A stretch of 64,000 bases of DNA from Spirochaetales bacterium (GCA_016926955.1 JAFGNN010000001.1:32719-96718), one strand, 5' to 3'. Positions 25,131 to 33,928 are shown, numbered from the stretch's first letter. Numbers and translations are program-made. Notes: generated from the letters alone by a model not told the origin.

Positions 25131-26068
25131 AGTTCGATCCTGCGGATAGCGAGGTTCTCGAGGTCCTCGCGGCCGAGGCCGGCGCGCGCGGCCAGGCCGA
25201 TGTATTCGAAGGCGGCGGGACCGGGCCCGAAGGTCTTCGCCGCGGCGGCGTCGAGGGCTACGATGTCGGTCGACAGCACGAGGAGCCGCTGCTCGGAGTA
25301 GCGGCTCGACGCGTTCCCCCGCGGACCGCCGGAGAGCATCACCTTGCCCGCGTCGAGGATGTTGAGGTCGGGCGGCCTGAGCCGCGCGGCTTCCGCTATG
25401 CAGGCGTCGAGCCCGCGGGAATGGAAGGCGCCCCGGTCCCAGACCATGCCCATGAGGTTCTTCATGGCGGCCGTCATGCCCGCGCCGCCGTGGCTCTTGA
25501 GCACCGGCACGTTGATGAGGCAGTCGGCCTCCAGCGCGAGCTCGTGGACCTTGGCGCGTCCGATGGTCCGCGCCCCCGGGGCATCGACGGTCTGGTAGTA
25601 GGACTCGGCGTGGCCCGGCGCCATTTCCGCGCCGGCGGCCTTCGCCGCCGCCTCGATGCCGGAGTTCGCGTAGCAGGAGCGCCAGACGTCGCAGGTGTGG
25701 TCGAACACCGCCACCCGGCGTGCGCCCGCCGCGAGGCACAGCTCGACGAGACGCCTGACCAAGGCCGGGTCGGTGTTCGCCGCGAGCTCGGGCCGGACAT
25801 CCCAGCCGATATTGGGCTTGATGACGACCAGGGCGCCCTTCCGCACGAAACGGCCGATGCCGCCCGAGGCCGCGAGGGCGGCGTCGAGCCTGGCGGCCGC
25901 CCCGCCCCCCTTCACCGCGACCAGGTCGGGGTAGGCGCCTGCCGCGACGGCGGCCCCGGCGCTCGGCCCGGTTTGAGCGAAAAGCCTCGTCGCGCCTCCG
26001 AGCAGCCAGGCCGCGCCGAGGGCGCCGGCGCCCTTCCCGAGCGTCGAAAGGAATTCCCTGCGGTTCAT
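25127..26068 (-). CDS. DUF362-family protein with Tat signal peptide
   Basis: The 313-residue protein opens with a canonical twin-arginine signal (Met-Asn-Arg-Arg-Glu-Phe-Leu-Ser, then a Gly/Ala/Leu core ending in Leu-Phe-Ala-Gln). The mature part matches DUF362: Val-Val-Ile-Lys-Pro-Asn-Ile-Gly-Trp, Ile-Asn-Val-Pro-Val-Leu-Lys-Ser-His and Met-Lys-Asn-Leu-Met-Gly are all present. Two Cys residues (in Asp-His-Thr-Cys-Asp and Arg-Ser-Cys-Tyr) could hold a metal. DUF362 members are often linked to ferredoxins but their reaction is unknown. A good GGAGGT lies 7 nt before the ATG. It overlaps tatC by 4 nt upstream and the polyferredoxin gene by 4 nt downstream. Confidence 0.88.
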   Translation of the reverse strand: MNRREFLSTLGKGAGALGAAWLLGGATRLFAQTGPSAGAAVAAGAYPDLVAVKGGGAAARLDAALAASGGIGRFVRKGALVVIKPNIGWDVRPELAANTDPALVRRLVELCLAAGARRVAVFDHTCDVWRSCYANSGIEAAAKAAGAEMAPGHAESYYQTVDAPGARTIGRAKVHELALEADCLINVPVLKSHGGAGMTAAMKNLMGMVWDRGAFHSRGLDACIAEAARLRPPDLNILDAGKVMLSGGPRGNASSRYSEQRLLVLSTDIVALDAAAAKTFGPGPAAFEYIGLAARAGLGREDLENLAIRRIEL

Positions 26069-26859
26069 GGAGCGACCTCCGGGCCGGGTTTGGAGGGGGC
26101 GAGCGCCCGACCGGCCACGAGCGCGAGCTCGAAAAGCAGCCAGAGCGGCGCCGCGACGAGCACCTGCGAGAAGGCGTCCGGCGGCGTCGCAACGGCGGCG
26201 ACGACGAAGATGGCGACCACGGCCTCGCGGCGGCGGCGGGCCACGGCCCGGGGATCGAGGGCGCCGACCGCGAAGAGGATCACGAGGACCAGGGGAGCCT
26301 CGAAGGCCAGGGAGGAGCCGAGCGCGGCGCCGATCGCGAGGGCGTACCACGCGTCCAGGCTCCAGAGCGCTTCGGCGCGCCCCGCCCCGAACGATGCGAA
26401 GAAGCGTGCCATGAACGGGACGAGCAGCAGGGCGGCCGCCGCGAGGCCCGCCGCCTGGAGCGCGAGCGCCGCCCACAGTCCCGCGTCGAGGACGCGGCGC
26501 TCGCGTCGGTCCAGGGCCGGCGCCACGAAGGCCCGGATCTGGAGCAGGGCGAGGGGTACGGTCGCGAGGGCGCCGAGCGCCACGGCGGCCCGAAGCCTCG
26601 AGACGAAGAGGTCCTGGGGCCTGAGCGCCGCGAGCGAGGCGCCCGCCGCCTTCGCCGGCGCCTCGAGAAGGTCGAGGAACGGAGCCGCGAAGGCGAAGGC
26701 CGCCACGGACGCGACGGCGAAGCAGGCCGCGGTCGCGAGGACGCGCCGCCTGAACTCCTCGAGGTGCTCGAGGAAGGGCCGGTCCGCGCCGGAAGCTCCG
26801 CCGCGGGCAGGCGCAGGCCGCGCCTCAGCCGTCCTTCCGGCTCTCGGCATCGTCCGCAC
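26065..26859 (-). CDS. tatC: Sec-independent protein translocase TatC
   Basis: The 264-residue protein has the TatC pattern of six membrane segments and the conserved start of the domain (Phe-Leu-Glu-His-Leu-Glu-Glu-Phe-Arg-Arg-Arg), which recognises twin-arginine signals. Arg/Pro features of the first periplasmic loop and the Phe-Glu-Ala-Pro-Leu segment near TM4 are also visible. I prefer the GTG at 26859, which has AAGGA 5 nt upstream; an ATG at 26850 is possible. Its 5' end overlaps tatA by about 35 nt and its 3' end overlaps the DUF362 gene. The gene order places the translocase directly before two probable substrates. Confidence 0.88.
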   Translation of the reverse strand: MRTMPRAGRTAEARPAPARGGASGADRPFLEHLEEFRRRVLATAACFAVASVAAFAFAAPFLDLLEAPAKAAGASLAALRPQDLFVSRLRAAVALGALATVPLALLQIRAFVAPALDRRERRVLDAGLWAALALQAAGLAAAALLLVPFMARFFASFGAGRAEALWSLDAWYALAIGAALGSSLAFEAPLVLVILFAVGALDPRAVARRRREAVVAIFVVAAVATPPDAFSQVLVAAPLWLLFELALVAGRALAPSKPGPEVAP

Positions 26860-27016
26860 CCGCTTCCTTGGGGTCCTCGGGCGGCTCGCGGAGTCCCTTG
26901 CGGAGCTCGCCCGCGGCGCGGCCGATGCTCCGCGCCAGCTCGGGCAGGCGCCTGGCCCCGAACAGGACGAGGACGATGACCAGGATGACGACGACTTCGG
27001 GCAGTCCGATGTTCAT
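26825..27016 (-). CDS. tatA: Twin-arginine translocase subunit TatA/E
   Basis: This 63-residue protein has a short periplasmic tail and one hydrophobic helix at about 5-20. The Phe-Gly-Ala-Arg-Arg-Leu-Pro-Glu-Leu-Ala hinge and an amphipathic helix follow, then a charged acidic tail, all typical of TatA. It polymerises to form the protein-conducting channel for folded, cofactor-containing proteins. It is the first gene of a four-gene minus-strand unit (tatA, tatC, DUF362, polyferredoxin). A TATACT box at 27037-27042 (minus) is a possible -10, and GGAAGG precedes the ATG. No separate tatB is present, as in minimal TatAC systems. Confidence 0.9.
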   Translation of the reverse strand: MNIGLPEVVVILVIVLVLFGARRLPELARSIGRAAGELRKGLREPPEDPKEAGADDAESRKDG

Positions 27017-27136
27017 TGCGCGCCCCCTTCCCGAGGAGTATACGCCCCTTCCCGCGAGCGCGCCACGCCCGCAGCCCGGAACGCGTATCGTCCCCGCGGA
27101 CCAGCTCCGCGGAACCTGAGGCCGCGCTCCGCCTCA

Positions 27137-28942
27137 CTAACGGTAGAGCTCCGCCTGGCTGTTCCAGAGCGTGGCGTAGTACTCGTCGCGTTCGAGAAGC
27201 TCGTCGTGCGCGCCCTCCGCGACGAGGCGGCCCGATTTGAGCACGAGGACGCGCGTCGCCTGGCGGATGGAGCCGAGCCGGTGCGTGACGAGCAGGGTCA
27301 TGCGGCTTTCGCGCGCGAGGATGGCGCGGAACACCGCCGCCTCCTCGAGCGGGTCGATGCTGGCCGTGGGCTCGTCCACCATGAGGAGCTCGTGGCGCTT
27401 GGCGAAGGCGCGGAGCAGGGCGACGCGCTGCCACTGCCCGCCCGACAGCTCGCGGCCGCCGAACTCGGTGCCGAGCATGGTGCTTTCGCCCTCGGGCAGC
27501 TTGGCGAGCAGGGCGTCGCCGAGCAGGTCGGGCAGCTTTTCCGAGGCGAGCGAGCGGCGGTCCGCCTCGTCGGCGAAGACGTTCTCGGCCAGGGTGAGCT
27601 CGAACTTGCAGAAGTCCTGGAAGGCGGCCGAGAGCCGCTCGCGCCAGGCGCGCGGTTCGAGCTCGCGGAGGTCGACGCCGTTTGCGAGAACGCGGCCGCC
27701 CGTCGGGTCGTAGAAGCGCGCGACGAGCTTTACGATGGTGGACTTGCCCGCGCCGTTCTCGCCGACGAGGGCGAGCGAATCGCCCTCGCGCAGGGTGAAC
27801 GAGACACCCTCGAGCGCCTTCGCGCCCGAGGGGTAGCTGAACGAGACGTCCTCGAAACGGAGCTCGCGCAAGGGCCCGTCGAGGACGCGCGTCGAGCGCG
27901 ACAGGTCGAGGGTGTCGCCGAGCGCGAGATAGGCGAACAGGCGCAAGAAGAATTCCCGGCCGAAGCGCGTATAGCTCCAGACCATCACGAGCATGAGCAC
28001 GCTCGACGAGAACTGGAAGATGGCCTGGAGGAAGAGGGCGAGCGAGCCGGCCGAGACCGCCCCCGTGCGGACGCGCGCGGCGAGGTAGAGGAAGACGCCG
28101 CCCGCCGCGGCGACGCGGAACGCGGTGGCGCCGAGCTGCCGGCCGAGGTTCCGGCGGGCGAGCGCGGCGTTGCGTTCGTCCGTCTCGCGGAAAGCCGCGA
28201 ACGCCTGTCGGCGGAAGAGCCGGTCGAAGCCGAAGATCCTGAGCTCCTTGGCGGACTGCGCCGACAGGGCCCGGCCGCGGAGGTACATGACCTTGCGGTC
28301 GAGCTTCTTGAGGTCCTCGTCGAGCTTCGCCCTTGCGTCCGCCGTGCGGAGCGAGGCCAGGGCGCCCGGGACGACCGAGAGGGCCAGGGCGAGGGGTATC
28401 CACCAATCGAGCGCGGCGAAGACGGCGGCCACGGAGACGAACTGGAAGGCGTGCTTGACGAGGTCCGCCGTCTGGTAGACCAGGGCGTTCACGGGATTGA
28501 AGACGTAGTTCACCCAGCCGGACAGGTCGTGGTAGGCCGGGTCCTCGAAGTGCGCGAGCCCCGCGAACGAGAGGCCCTTGTCCATGATGCGCCCGGACAG
28601 TATCCGGGCGGCGCGCTGCGAGGTCCGTTCGGCGAGGTATTCCGAGAGCGTCGAGAGCGAGTACTGGCCGACCATGGTCGCGAGCCAGGCCGCGGACAGC
28701 AGCCCGAGGCGGACGCCGCCCGCGCCCGAAAGCCCGCCAGAGACCACGAGGTCGACCACCGCGCGCATGAGCAGGAGCCCGAGCACGGGCACGAAGCCGT
28801 CCGCCAGCGCCGCGACGAGGACCAGAGACATGCGCAGAGGGTCCGCCCGCCAGACGGTCGCGGCGCCGCGGAGCACGACGCGCCAGTGCGCCTTATTTTT
28901 ATAGTCCTCCAGTGACGAGGCTTCGCTTTCCGTTTCTTTCAT
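27137..28942 (-). CDS. ABC transporter, fused permease and ATPase (exporter type)
   Basis: The 601-residue half-transporter has six membrane helices in residues 30-330 and a nucleotide-binding domain from about 365. The ATPase shows Walker A Gly-Glu-Asn-Gly-Ala-Gly-Lys-Ser-Thr, the signature Leu-Ser-Gly-Gly-Gln, and Walker B Leu-Leu-Met-Val-Asp-Glu-Pro. A conserved His follows in Val-Thr-His-Arg. It should act as a homodimer exporting a lipid, peptide or drug. No peptidase C39 domain and no partner gene is visible. The ATG at 28942 has AAAGGGA upstream. The frame is open for another 240 codons upstream, but that region is the antisense of the next gene. Confidence 0.9.
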   Translation of the reverse strand: MKETESEASSLEDYKNKAHWRVVLRGAATVWRADPLRMSLVLVAALADGFVPVLGLLLMRAVVDLVVSGGLSGAGGVRLGLLSAAWLATMVGQYSLSTLSEYLAERTSQRAARILSGRIMDKGLSFAGLAHFEDPAYHDLSGWVNYVFNPVNALVYQTADLVKHAFQFVSVAAVFAALDWWIPLALALSVVPGALASLRTADARAKLDEDLKKLDRKVMYLRGRALSAQSAKELRIFGFDRLFRRQAFAAFRETDERNAALARRNLGRQLGATAFRVAAAGGVFLYLAARVRTGAVSAGSLALFLQAIFQFSSSVLMLVMVWSYTRFGREFFLRLFAYLALGDTLDLSRSTRVLDGPLRELRFEDVSFSYPSGAKALEGVSFTLREGDSLALVGENGAGKSTIVKLVARFYDPTGGRVLANGVDLRELEPRAWRERLSAAFQDFCKFELTLAENVFADEADRRSLASEKLPDLLGDALLAKLPEGESTMLGTEFGGRELSGGQWQRVALLRAFAKRHELLMVDEPTASIDPLEEAAVFRAILARESRMTLLVTHRLGSIRQATRVLVLKSGRLVAEGAHDELLERDEYYATLWNSQAELYR

Positions 28943-29018
28943 GTTTCGTCCCTTTAATAGCGCTGCCGTTCCCGGCGGCGCGCGGCGCGGGCGGTGGCCG
29001 GCGGCGCGCGGCCCGCTT

Positions 29019-30635
29019 TCAGCGCCGCCTGCGCCGCGTTCCGAGCAGGCCGCGCACGAGCTGGCGGCCGAGTTCCCTGCTCGCGGACTGGACGGCCGCG
29101 CGCGCGAGGTCCTCCACGAAGCCGCCCGAGGCGCGGCGCGTCGTCCGCGCCGGTTCCGCGCGCGGCCGCGGCGCGGGGCGTCGCTCGGGCCCGGGCGCGG
29201 CTTCCGCCTCGTCGCGGAAATACGGATCGCCCGACGGGGAAGCGCCGCGAGGGCTTTCGCCCCGGAGCTCCGCCTCGATGTCCTCGATGGACGGCTCGCC
29301 GGAGGCGCCTCCGGAGGGTCCGCCGCCGTAGCCCGCGCCGCCGCCGGAGCTCCCCACCCTTCCCTTGAGCATCTCGTAGGCCGATTCGCGGTCGACGGCG
29401 CGGGCATAGGTTCCGGCGAGCGCCGAGGCGCCGACGAGGGCAGCGCGCTCCGCGGCCGAAAGCGGCCCAACGCGCGAGGCGGGCGGCACCACGCGGGCGC
29501 GCTCGACCGGGAGGGGACGGCCCTCGGAATCGAGGAAGCTGACCAGGGCCTCGCCGACGCCCAGCTCGGTGATGGCCGCCCGCGGGTCGAGCTTCGGGTT
29601 GGGGCGCAGGTTGTCGGCCACCGAATCGACCGCGGCGCGGTCCTTGGGCGTGTAGGCGCGCAGGGCATGGTGGACGCGGTTCCCCAGCTGGCCGAGCACT
29701 GACTCAGGCACGTCGAGCGGGCTCTGCGTGACGAGCCAGAGCCCCACGCCCTTGGAGCGCACGAGGCGCGCGGTGCGCTCGACCGCGTCGACCAGGGCCT
29801 TCGGGGCCTCGTCGAAAAGGAGGTGAGCCTCGTCGATGAGGAGGACCAGCTTGGGTTTTTCGAGGTCGCCCGCCTCCGGCAGTTCCTCGAAGAGCTCGCC
29901 GAGCAGGTGCAGCATGACCACCGCGTAGAGCGCGGGCTCGTTCATCAGGGCCTCGGCCGCGAGCACGTGCACCGTCCCCCTTCCGTCCGGCCGGGCGCGA
30001 AGCAGGTCGGCGATGCCCAGGGCGGGCTCGCCGAAGAAGGCGCCCGCCCCGCTCTCCTCGAGGACCAGCACCGAGCGCTGGAGGGCGGCCAGGCTCTGCG
30101 GCGAAAGGAGGCCGTATTCGGACTTGAGCTCGGCGGCGTGGTCCGAGACCCAGCCGATGAGGGCGCGCAGGTCCTTGAGGTCGAGTACGGGCAGGCCCCG
30201 CTCGTCGGCGATGCGGAAGAGGATGCGCACCGTGTCCGCCTGCACGTCCGAGAGCGCGAGGAGGCGCGAGAGGAGGAGGGGCCCAAGGTCGGATACGGTG
30301 GCGCGGAGGGGCAGGCCCTGCTTTCCCGCCACGTCCCAGAATTCCACCGGGCAGGCGGCCCACTCCGGCTGCGGAAGTCCGAGCTTGCCGAAGGCGCCGG
30401 CTATCTTCGCCTCGGACGAACCCGGGGCCGCGATGCCGGAGAGGTCGCCCTTTACGTCGCAGCAGAAGACGCTGACCCCCTCGCGGGAAAAGCCCTCGGC
30501 CAGGGCCTGGAGGGTCACGGTCTTGCCGGTGCCCGTGGCGCCGGTCACGAGGCCGTGGCGCGCCGCCATGGAAAGGTCGAGGGAAAGGTCGCGGCTTTCG
30601 TCGGGGATGCGGCACAGGCGGATGTTCGCGGACAT
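29019..30635 (-). CDS. HerA-like ATPase (DUF853 / YjgR family)
   Basis: The 538-residue protein has Walker A at 32-39 (Gly-Ala-Thr-Gly-Thr-Gly-Lys-Thr) and Walker B in Leu-Leu-Ile-Asp-Glu-Ala-His-Leu. It carries the family's Asp-Val-Lys-Gly-Asp-Leu-Ser-Gly segment and a Thr-Gln-Ser-Pro sensor motif. This matches the HerA-FtsK-like ATPase family typified by YjgR, whose role is not settled; a DNA-translocating hexamer is assumed. The C-terminal 110 residues contain a Gly/Ser/Pro-rich, low-complexity linker and end in Arg-Arg-Arg-Arg. The ATG at 30635 has a perfect GGAGGT 5 nt upstream. No nuclease partner such as NurA is adjacent. Confidence 0.88.
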   Translation of the reverse strand: MSANIRLCRIPDESRDLSLDLSMAARHGLVTGATGTGKTVTLQALAEGFSREGVSVFCCDVKGDLSGIAAPGSSEAKIAGAFGKLGLPQPEWAACPVEFWDVAGKQGLPLRATVSDLGPLLLSRLLALSDVQADTVRILFRIADERGLPVLDLKDLRALIGWVSDHAAELKSEYGLLSPQSLAALQRSVLVLEESGAGAFFGEPALGIADLLRARPDGRGTVHVLAAEALMNEPALYAVVMLHLLGELFEELPEAGDLEKPKLVLLIDEAHLLFDEAPKALVDAVERTARLVRSKGVGLWLVTQSPLDVPESVLGQLGNRVHHALRAYTPKDRAAVDSVADNLRPNPKLDPRAAITELGVGEALVSFLDSEGRPLPVERARVVPPASRVGPLSAAERAALVGASALAGTYARAVDRESAYEMLKGRVGSSGGGAGYGGGPSGGASGEPSIEDIEAELRGESPRGASPSGDPYFRDEAEAAPGPERRPAPRPRAEPARTTRRASGGFVEDLARAAVQSASRELGRQLVRGLLGTRRRRR

Positions 30636-30936
30636 GGTGACCTCCTCAAGGAACAGGCCGGTCCAGCCTAGCGCAGCCGCGCTTCCGGCGCAACGATATC
30701 GGGGACAGGATATGGAGGGACAGAGCTCGCCGGAGAGAAGAACGGGGCGCCCGGCCGGAGCGGGACGGCGCCGCGCCGCGGGGAATCGCGCCAGGGATTG
30801 CAGCGGAAATCGGGCCGTCCGGGCCGGCCCCGCGGGCGGGACGGGCAGCGCGGCCCGATTGGAGCGGAAAGCCCGGCCGGAGGCGCCCTCCGGCGCCGAC
30901 GGGGCGCCCGGAGCCCCCGGAGCCCCCGCGTCCTGC
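30636..30936. other. GC-rich spacer holding a dispersed element
   Basis: This 301-nt gap lies between the MFS gene and the HerA-like gene, both on the minus strand. It holds copy A of a GC-rich repeat (30765-30910) and a GGGACAGAGCTCG motif at 30718-30730. I see no gene. Confidence 0.6.
30765..30910 (+). repeat. GC-rich dispersed element, copy A
   Basis: Two conserved cores, one containing AATCGCGCCAGGGAT and the other GGCGCCCTCCGGCGCC-like sequence, lie about 90 nt apart. They recur in the same order and orientation at 36955-37093. Confidence 0.6.
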
Positions 30937-32301
30937 CTATCCCGGACGCTTTCCGCCGAGACCGAGGGCGAAAGCTCCGCCCACGGCCGCGAGCGCGACG
31001 AGACCCGAGACGAAGAGGTAGGCGGGAGCGCCGGCGGCGTCGATGAGGCCGCCCGCGTACAGGGCCCCGACGGGGGTGACACCGCCGAACACGAGGGCGT
31101 AGAGCGACATGACGCGGCCGCGGTGGGCGTCGTCGGATCGCAATTGGACGGCGGCGTTGACGCGGGCGGTCAGCGAGACGGTCGAGAAGCCGAGCAGGGC
31201 GAGGAGGAGCGCCGAGGCGGCGAAGCCGCGCTGGAGCGAGAGGAGGACGTACGCCGCGCCCATGCCGGCCGCGGAGACGAGCAGGGTCCGGTCCGTCGGC
31301 TCGCGCTTGCCGCCCGCGGCCATGAGGACAGCGGCGGCGAGCGAGCCGGCACCGAGCGCGCTCATGAGGAAGCCGTAGCCTTCCGCGCCGAGCCTGAGCA
31401 CGTCGCGCGCGAGTATGGGCACGACGACGTTGTAGTTGATGACCACGGCTGAGATGACGGCCAGCAGGGCGAGAGGCAGGGCGATCTCCGGCCTCGCCCG
31501 CACCCAGCGGAGGCCTTCGAGGGCGCTGGACACCGTACCGCGCGCCCCGCCGGGACCGGAGTCGACGCGGGGCGGCTTAAGATCGCGCATGGCGAGGAGG
31601 CCGCCGATGACGGCCAGGTAGCTCGCGGCGTTGAGGAGGAAGCTCGGGGCGACGCCGACCGCCGCGACGAGGAGGCCCGAGAGGGCGGGACCGACGATGC
31701 GCGCGGCGTTAAAGGCGGCGGAGTTGAGCGAGATGGCGCTGACCAGGGCCTCGCGTCCCGCGATCTCCGACATGAAGGCCTGCCGCGCGGGCACGTCGAC
31801 CGTGTTGACGAGGCCGAGCAGGAAGGCCAGGACCAGCACCATCCAGTAGCGCACGGCGCCCGTCGCGGCGAGGACGCCGAGCGCGAGCGCGAGCAGGGCC
31901 ATGAGCGATTGCGTCGCGACGAGGATGCGGCGCTTCGGCCAGCGGTCGACCAGGGGACCGGCGAGCAGCGAGAGGAAGGTCATGGGCAGGAACTGCATGG
32001 CGCTGACCGTGCCGAGGGCGAGCGGCGAGCCGGTCAGCTCGAGGACGAGCCAGGACTGCCCGAGGCGCTGCATCCAGGTGCCCGCGAGCGAGACGAGCTG
32101 GCCCGTCCAGAAGAGGCGGAAGTTGCGCTGCCTGAGGGCGGGGAAGGCGCCGCGCCTCGCGCGGGCTCCGATCCGGTCCTCGCTCCGGGCTCCGTTTCGG
32201 GCCCTGGCCCCGGCTCCGGGCGCGGGAACTGTCGCGGGAGCGGCGGGTGGCGCGGTCGCGGCGGCGGCTTCGAGGGCCGGATCGACGCTAGGCCCGGCCA
32301 C
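30937..32301 (-). CDS. MFS transporter (enterobactin-exporter-like family)
   Basis: The 454-residue protein has about twelve membrane helices after a 50-residue Ala/Pro-rich cytoplasmic extension. The start of the transporter domain (Phe-Arg-Leu-Phe-Trp-Thr-Gly-Gln-Leu-Val-Ser) and the loop after helix 2 (Gly-Pro-Leu-Val-Asp-Arg-Trp-Pro-Lys-Arg-Arg) fit the MFS_3/EntS-type efflux group (PF05977). The substrate cannot be predicted. The gene begins inside the last 14 nt of the YjbR-like gene, so the pair is probably co-expressed. The end region borders the GC-rich repeat. Confidence 0.87.
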   Translation of the reverse strand: MAGPSVDPALEAAAATAPPAAPATVPAPGAGARARNGARSEDRIGARARRGAFPALRQRNFRLFWTGQLVSLAGTWMQRLGQSWLVLELTGSPLALGTVSAMQFLPMTFLSLLAGPLVDRWPKRRILVATQSLMALLALALGVLAATGAVRYWMVLVLAFLLGLVNTVDVPARQAFMSEIAGREALVSAISLNSAAFNAARIVGPALSGLLVAAVGVAPSFLLNAASYLAVIGGLLAMRDLKPPRVDSGPGGARGTVSSALEGLRWVRARPEIALPLALLAVISAVVINYNVVVPILARDVLRLGAEGYGFLMSALGAGSLAAAVLMAAGGKREPTDRTLLVSAAGMGAAYVLLSLQRGFAASALLLALLGFSTVSLTARVNAAVQLRSDDAHRGRVMSLYALVFGGVTPVGALYAGGLIDAAGAPAYLFVSGLVALAAVGGAFALGLGGKRPG

Positions 32302-32701
32302 GGCGGGTTCCCGGCGCGGGGCGGCGGCGCGGCGCGGGCGCCTTGGGCGGCAGGCCGGCCTTCTCGCGCCCGCGGGCGGAGAGACCGTCGAGGACGAGAT
32401 CGTAGGAGCGGTCGGCCAGGGCGCGCTCGAGCTCCTCGGGCAGGCTGCCGTCGAGACGCACCGTGTTCCAGTGCTCCTTGTTCATGTGCCAGCCGGGGGT
32501 GATGGCCGGGTAGGTGGCGCGCAGGTCGCCCGCGGCCTCGGGGTCGCATTTCAGGTTGACGGACGGCGGCTCGGCGTCGAGGGCGACGAGCGCGAACATC
32601 TTCCCGCCCACCCTGACGACCAGGGTCACGTCGTCGAAGGGGAAGTCCGCCGTGGCGAAGGGCTTGGCGCGGCAGTAGTCGATAAGCTCGTCTCTCGTCA
32701 T
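32288..32701 (-). CDS. MmcQ/YjbR family protein
   Basis: The 137-residue protein carries the family hallmarks Tyr-Cys-x-x-Lys-Pro near the start, Phe-Pro-Phe-Asp-Asp, Leu-Lys-Cys-Asp-Pro, and Trp-His-Met-Asn-Lys-Glu-His-Trp-Asn-Thr-Val. YjbR proteins have a CyaY-like fold and are often called DNA-binding, but their cellular role is unclear. I begin at the ATG at 32701; the frame allows 13 more residues upstream without support. The C-terminus is a Pro/Arg-rich tail. It is followed by the overlapping MFS gene. Confidence 0.85.
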   Translation of the reverse strand: MTRDELIDYCRAKPFATADFPFDDVTLVVRVGGKMFALVALDAEPPSVNLKCDPEAAGDLRATYPAITPGWHMNKEHWNTVRLDGSLPEELERALADRSYDLVLDGLSARGREKAGLPPKAPAPRRRPAPGTRRGRA

Positions 32702-32979
32702 GGAGCGGCCAGTATGCCCCGCCCCCGGGCGCCGCGGCAAGCGCGGGCAGGAACTGCGCCGGAGGCGGCAGGAATTTCCCGACCCGCAGGGCTTTCACGC
32801 CGCGGGGAATGCTCCTCGCGGCCCTGGAACGGCGCGAATCGCCCTTCGGCGCCTCATCGGAGCGCCGCTTCCTTACCGCTGCCTTACGGCGCCGCCCTTC
32901 CGCCCGCCGCGGCACGGTTCCTGCAATTTCCATTGATGCGGGGCCGCGACAGACGCCGGCCGTCGCAAGGAGCTGCACG

Positions 32980-33261
32980 ATGTACAACCGCATGTACGGT
33001 CTCGGTTACGGCATGAACGCCGCCGGTCCCTTCTTCGGGTTTCCCTGGTTCGTCTGGGCGCTCGGCGCCCTGCTCGTCGCCGGCGTCGTCGTCGCGATCG
33101 TCCTCTCGGTGAAGGCGAATCGCGCCGCGAAGTCCGGCGCCGTCCGCGAACATACGGCCGACGGCACGGCCTCCGCGCTCGCGGCGCTCAAGGAGCGCCT
33201 GGCGCGCGGCGAGTTGGCCGAAACCGAGTACGACCGCCTCAAGGCGAAGATCGAAGGATGA
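32980..33261 (+). CDS. Small membrane protein with SHOCT domain
   Basis: The 93-residue protein has a Gly/Tyr/Phe-rich N-terminus, one membrane helix at about 23-44, and a C-terminal SHOCT motif of 28 residues (Ala-Leu-Lys-Glu-Arg-Leu-Ala-Arg-Gly-Glu-Leu, then Glu-Tyr-Asp-Arg-Leu-Lys). SHOCT domains mediate oligomerisation. AAGGAG lies 8 nt before the ATG. It is followed after 10 nt by the DUF2202 gene, so they form a small operon; similar pairings of SHOCT and ferritin-like proteins suggest a metal or stress role. Confidence 0.85.
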   Translation: MYNRMYGLGYGMNAAGPFFGFPWFVWALGALLVAGVVVAIVLSVKANRAAKSGAVREHTADGTASALAALKERLARGELAETEYDRLKAKIEG

Positions 33262-33271
33262 GGAGGACGCC

Positions 33272-33808
33272 ATGAAAAGCCTGAAACGTTTCGCATTCGC
33301 GCTCGCTGCGCTCGCGGCTTTGGCCGCCCCCGCCCTGGCCGCCCCGCCCGCGGATTTCGGCGCCGCCGGCGCCCTCGCCGCCCTCGGGTCCGGAGCCAGT
33401 CTCTCGGTCGAGGACATGCTGCGCTACGCCGTCGAGGACGAGTACCTGGCCCGTGCCGAGTACCGCGTCATCATGGCGAAGTTCGGCGCCATGCGCCCCT
33501 ACACCAACATCGAGACGAGCGAGAACCAGCACCTCGACTGGCTGCGCGCCGAGTACGCCCTGCGCGGCCTGGCCTTTCCCGCGGACGCCGCGGCCTCGAA
33601 AGTCGCCGCTCCCGCCGACCTCAAGGCGGCCGCCCAGGCCGGCGTCGACGCGGAAATCGGCAACATCGCCATGTACGAGGGCTTCCTCGCCTCCCCCCTC
33701 ATGGCCCGGCCCGAGAATGCCTCGGTCGCGGCGCTTTTCGCCAACCTGAAGCGCGCGAGCGAGAATCACCTGCGGGCCTTCCGCACACAGCTCGCGCGCT
33801 TCCCCTGA
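33272..33808 (+). CDS. Exported ferritin-like DUF2202 protein
   Basis: The 178-residue protein has a signal peptide (1-23) and a four-helix DUF2202 domain. Candidate di-metal ligands are the two Glu-containing helices with Glu-Asp-Glu-Tyr-Leu-Ala-Arg-Ala-Glu-Tyr and Glu-Thr-Ser-Glu-Asn-Gln-His, repeated as Glu-Ile-Gly-Asn-Ile-Ala-Met-Tyr-Glu and Ala-Ser-Glu-Asn-His. These give two ExxH-like pairs, as in ferritin-like diiron proteins. It is probably periplasmic and could bind iron or detoxify peroxide. GGAGGAC precedes the ATG. A GC hairpin at 33815-33833 follows the stop but lacks a T-run. Confidence 0.87.
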   Translation: MKSLKRFAFALAALAALAAPALAAPPADFGAAGALAALGSGASLSVEDMLRYAVEDEYLARAEYRVIMAKFGAMRPYTNIETSENQHLDWLRAEYALRGLAFPADAAASKVAAPADLKAAAQAGVDAEIGNIAMYEGFLASPLMARPENASVAALFANLKRASENHLRAFRTQLARFP

Positions 33809-33849
33809 CGGAAGGCCGGGCTCCGCGCCCGGCGGCGCGCCGTCCCGAG

Positions 33850-33879
33850 TTGACCGCGGCGCCCGGGGACGGGTATCGT
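33850..33879 (+). promoter_or_regulatory. Candidate promoter of the GDPD gene
   Basis: TTGACC, an 18-nt spacer and TATCGT lie about 50 nt upstream of the ATG at 33929. Confidence 0.45.
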
Positions 33880-33928
33880 CCTCTGGCGCCGCCCTTTTCA
33901 TGATGGGGCGCGACCGGGGGAGGTTGCC

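Noticed and set aside
24659..28915. A 1,418-codon open frame on the plus strand
   Set aside because: It lies antisense to the tat-DUF362-polyferredoxin and ABC genes, is Arg/Gly/Glu-rich with no domain, and arises from high third-position GC.
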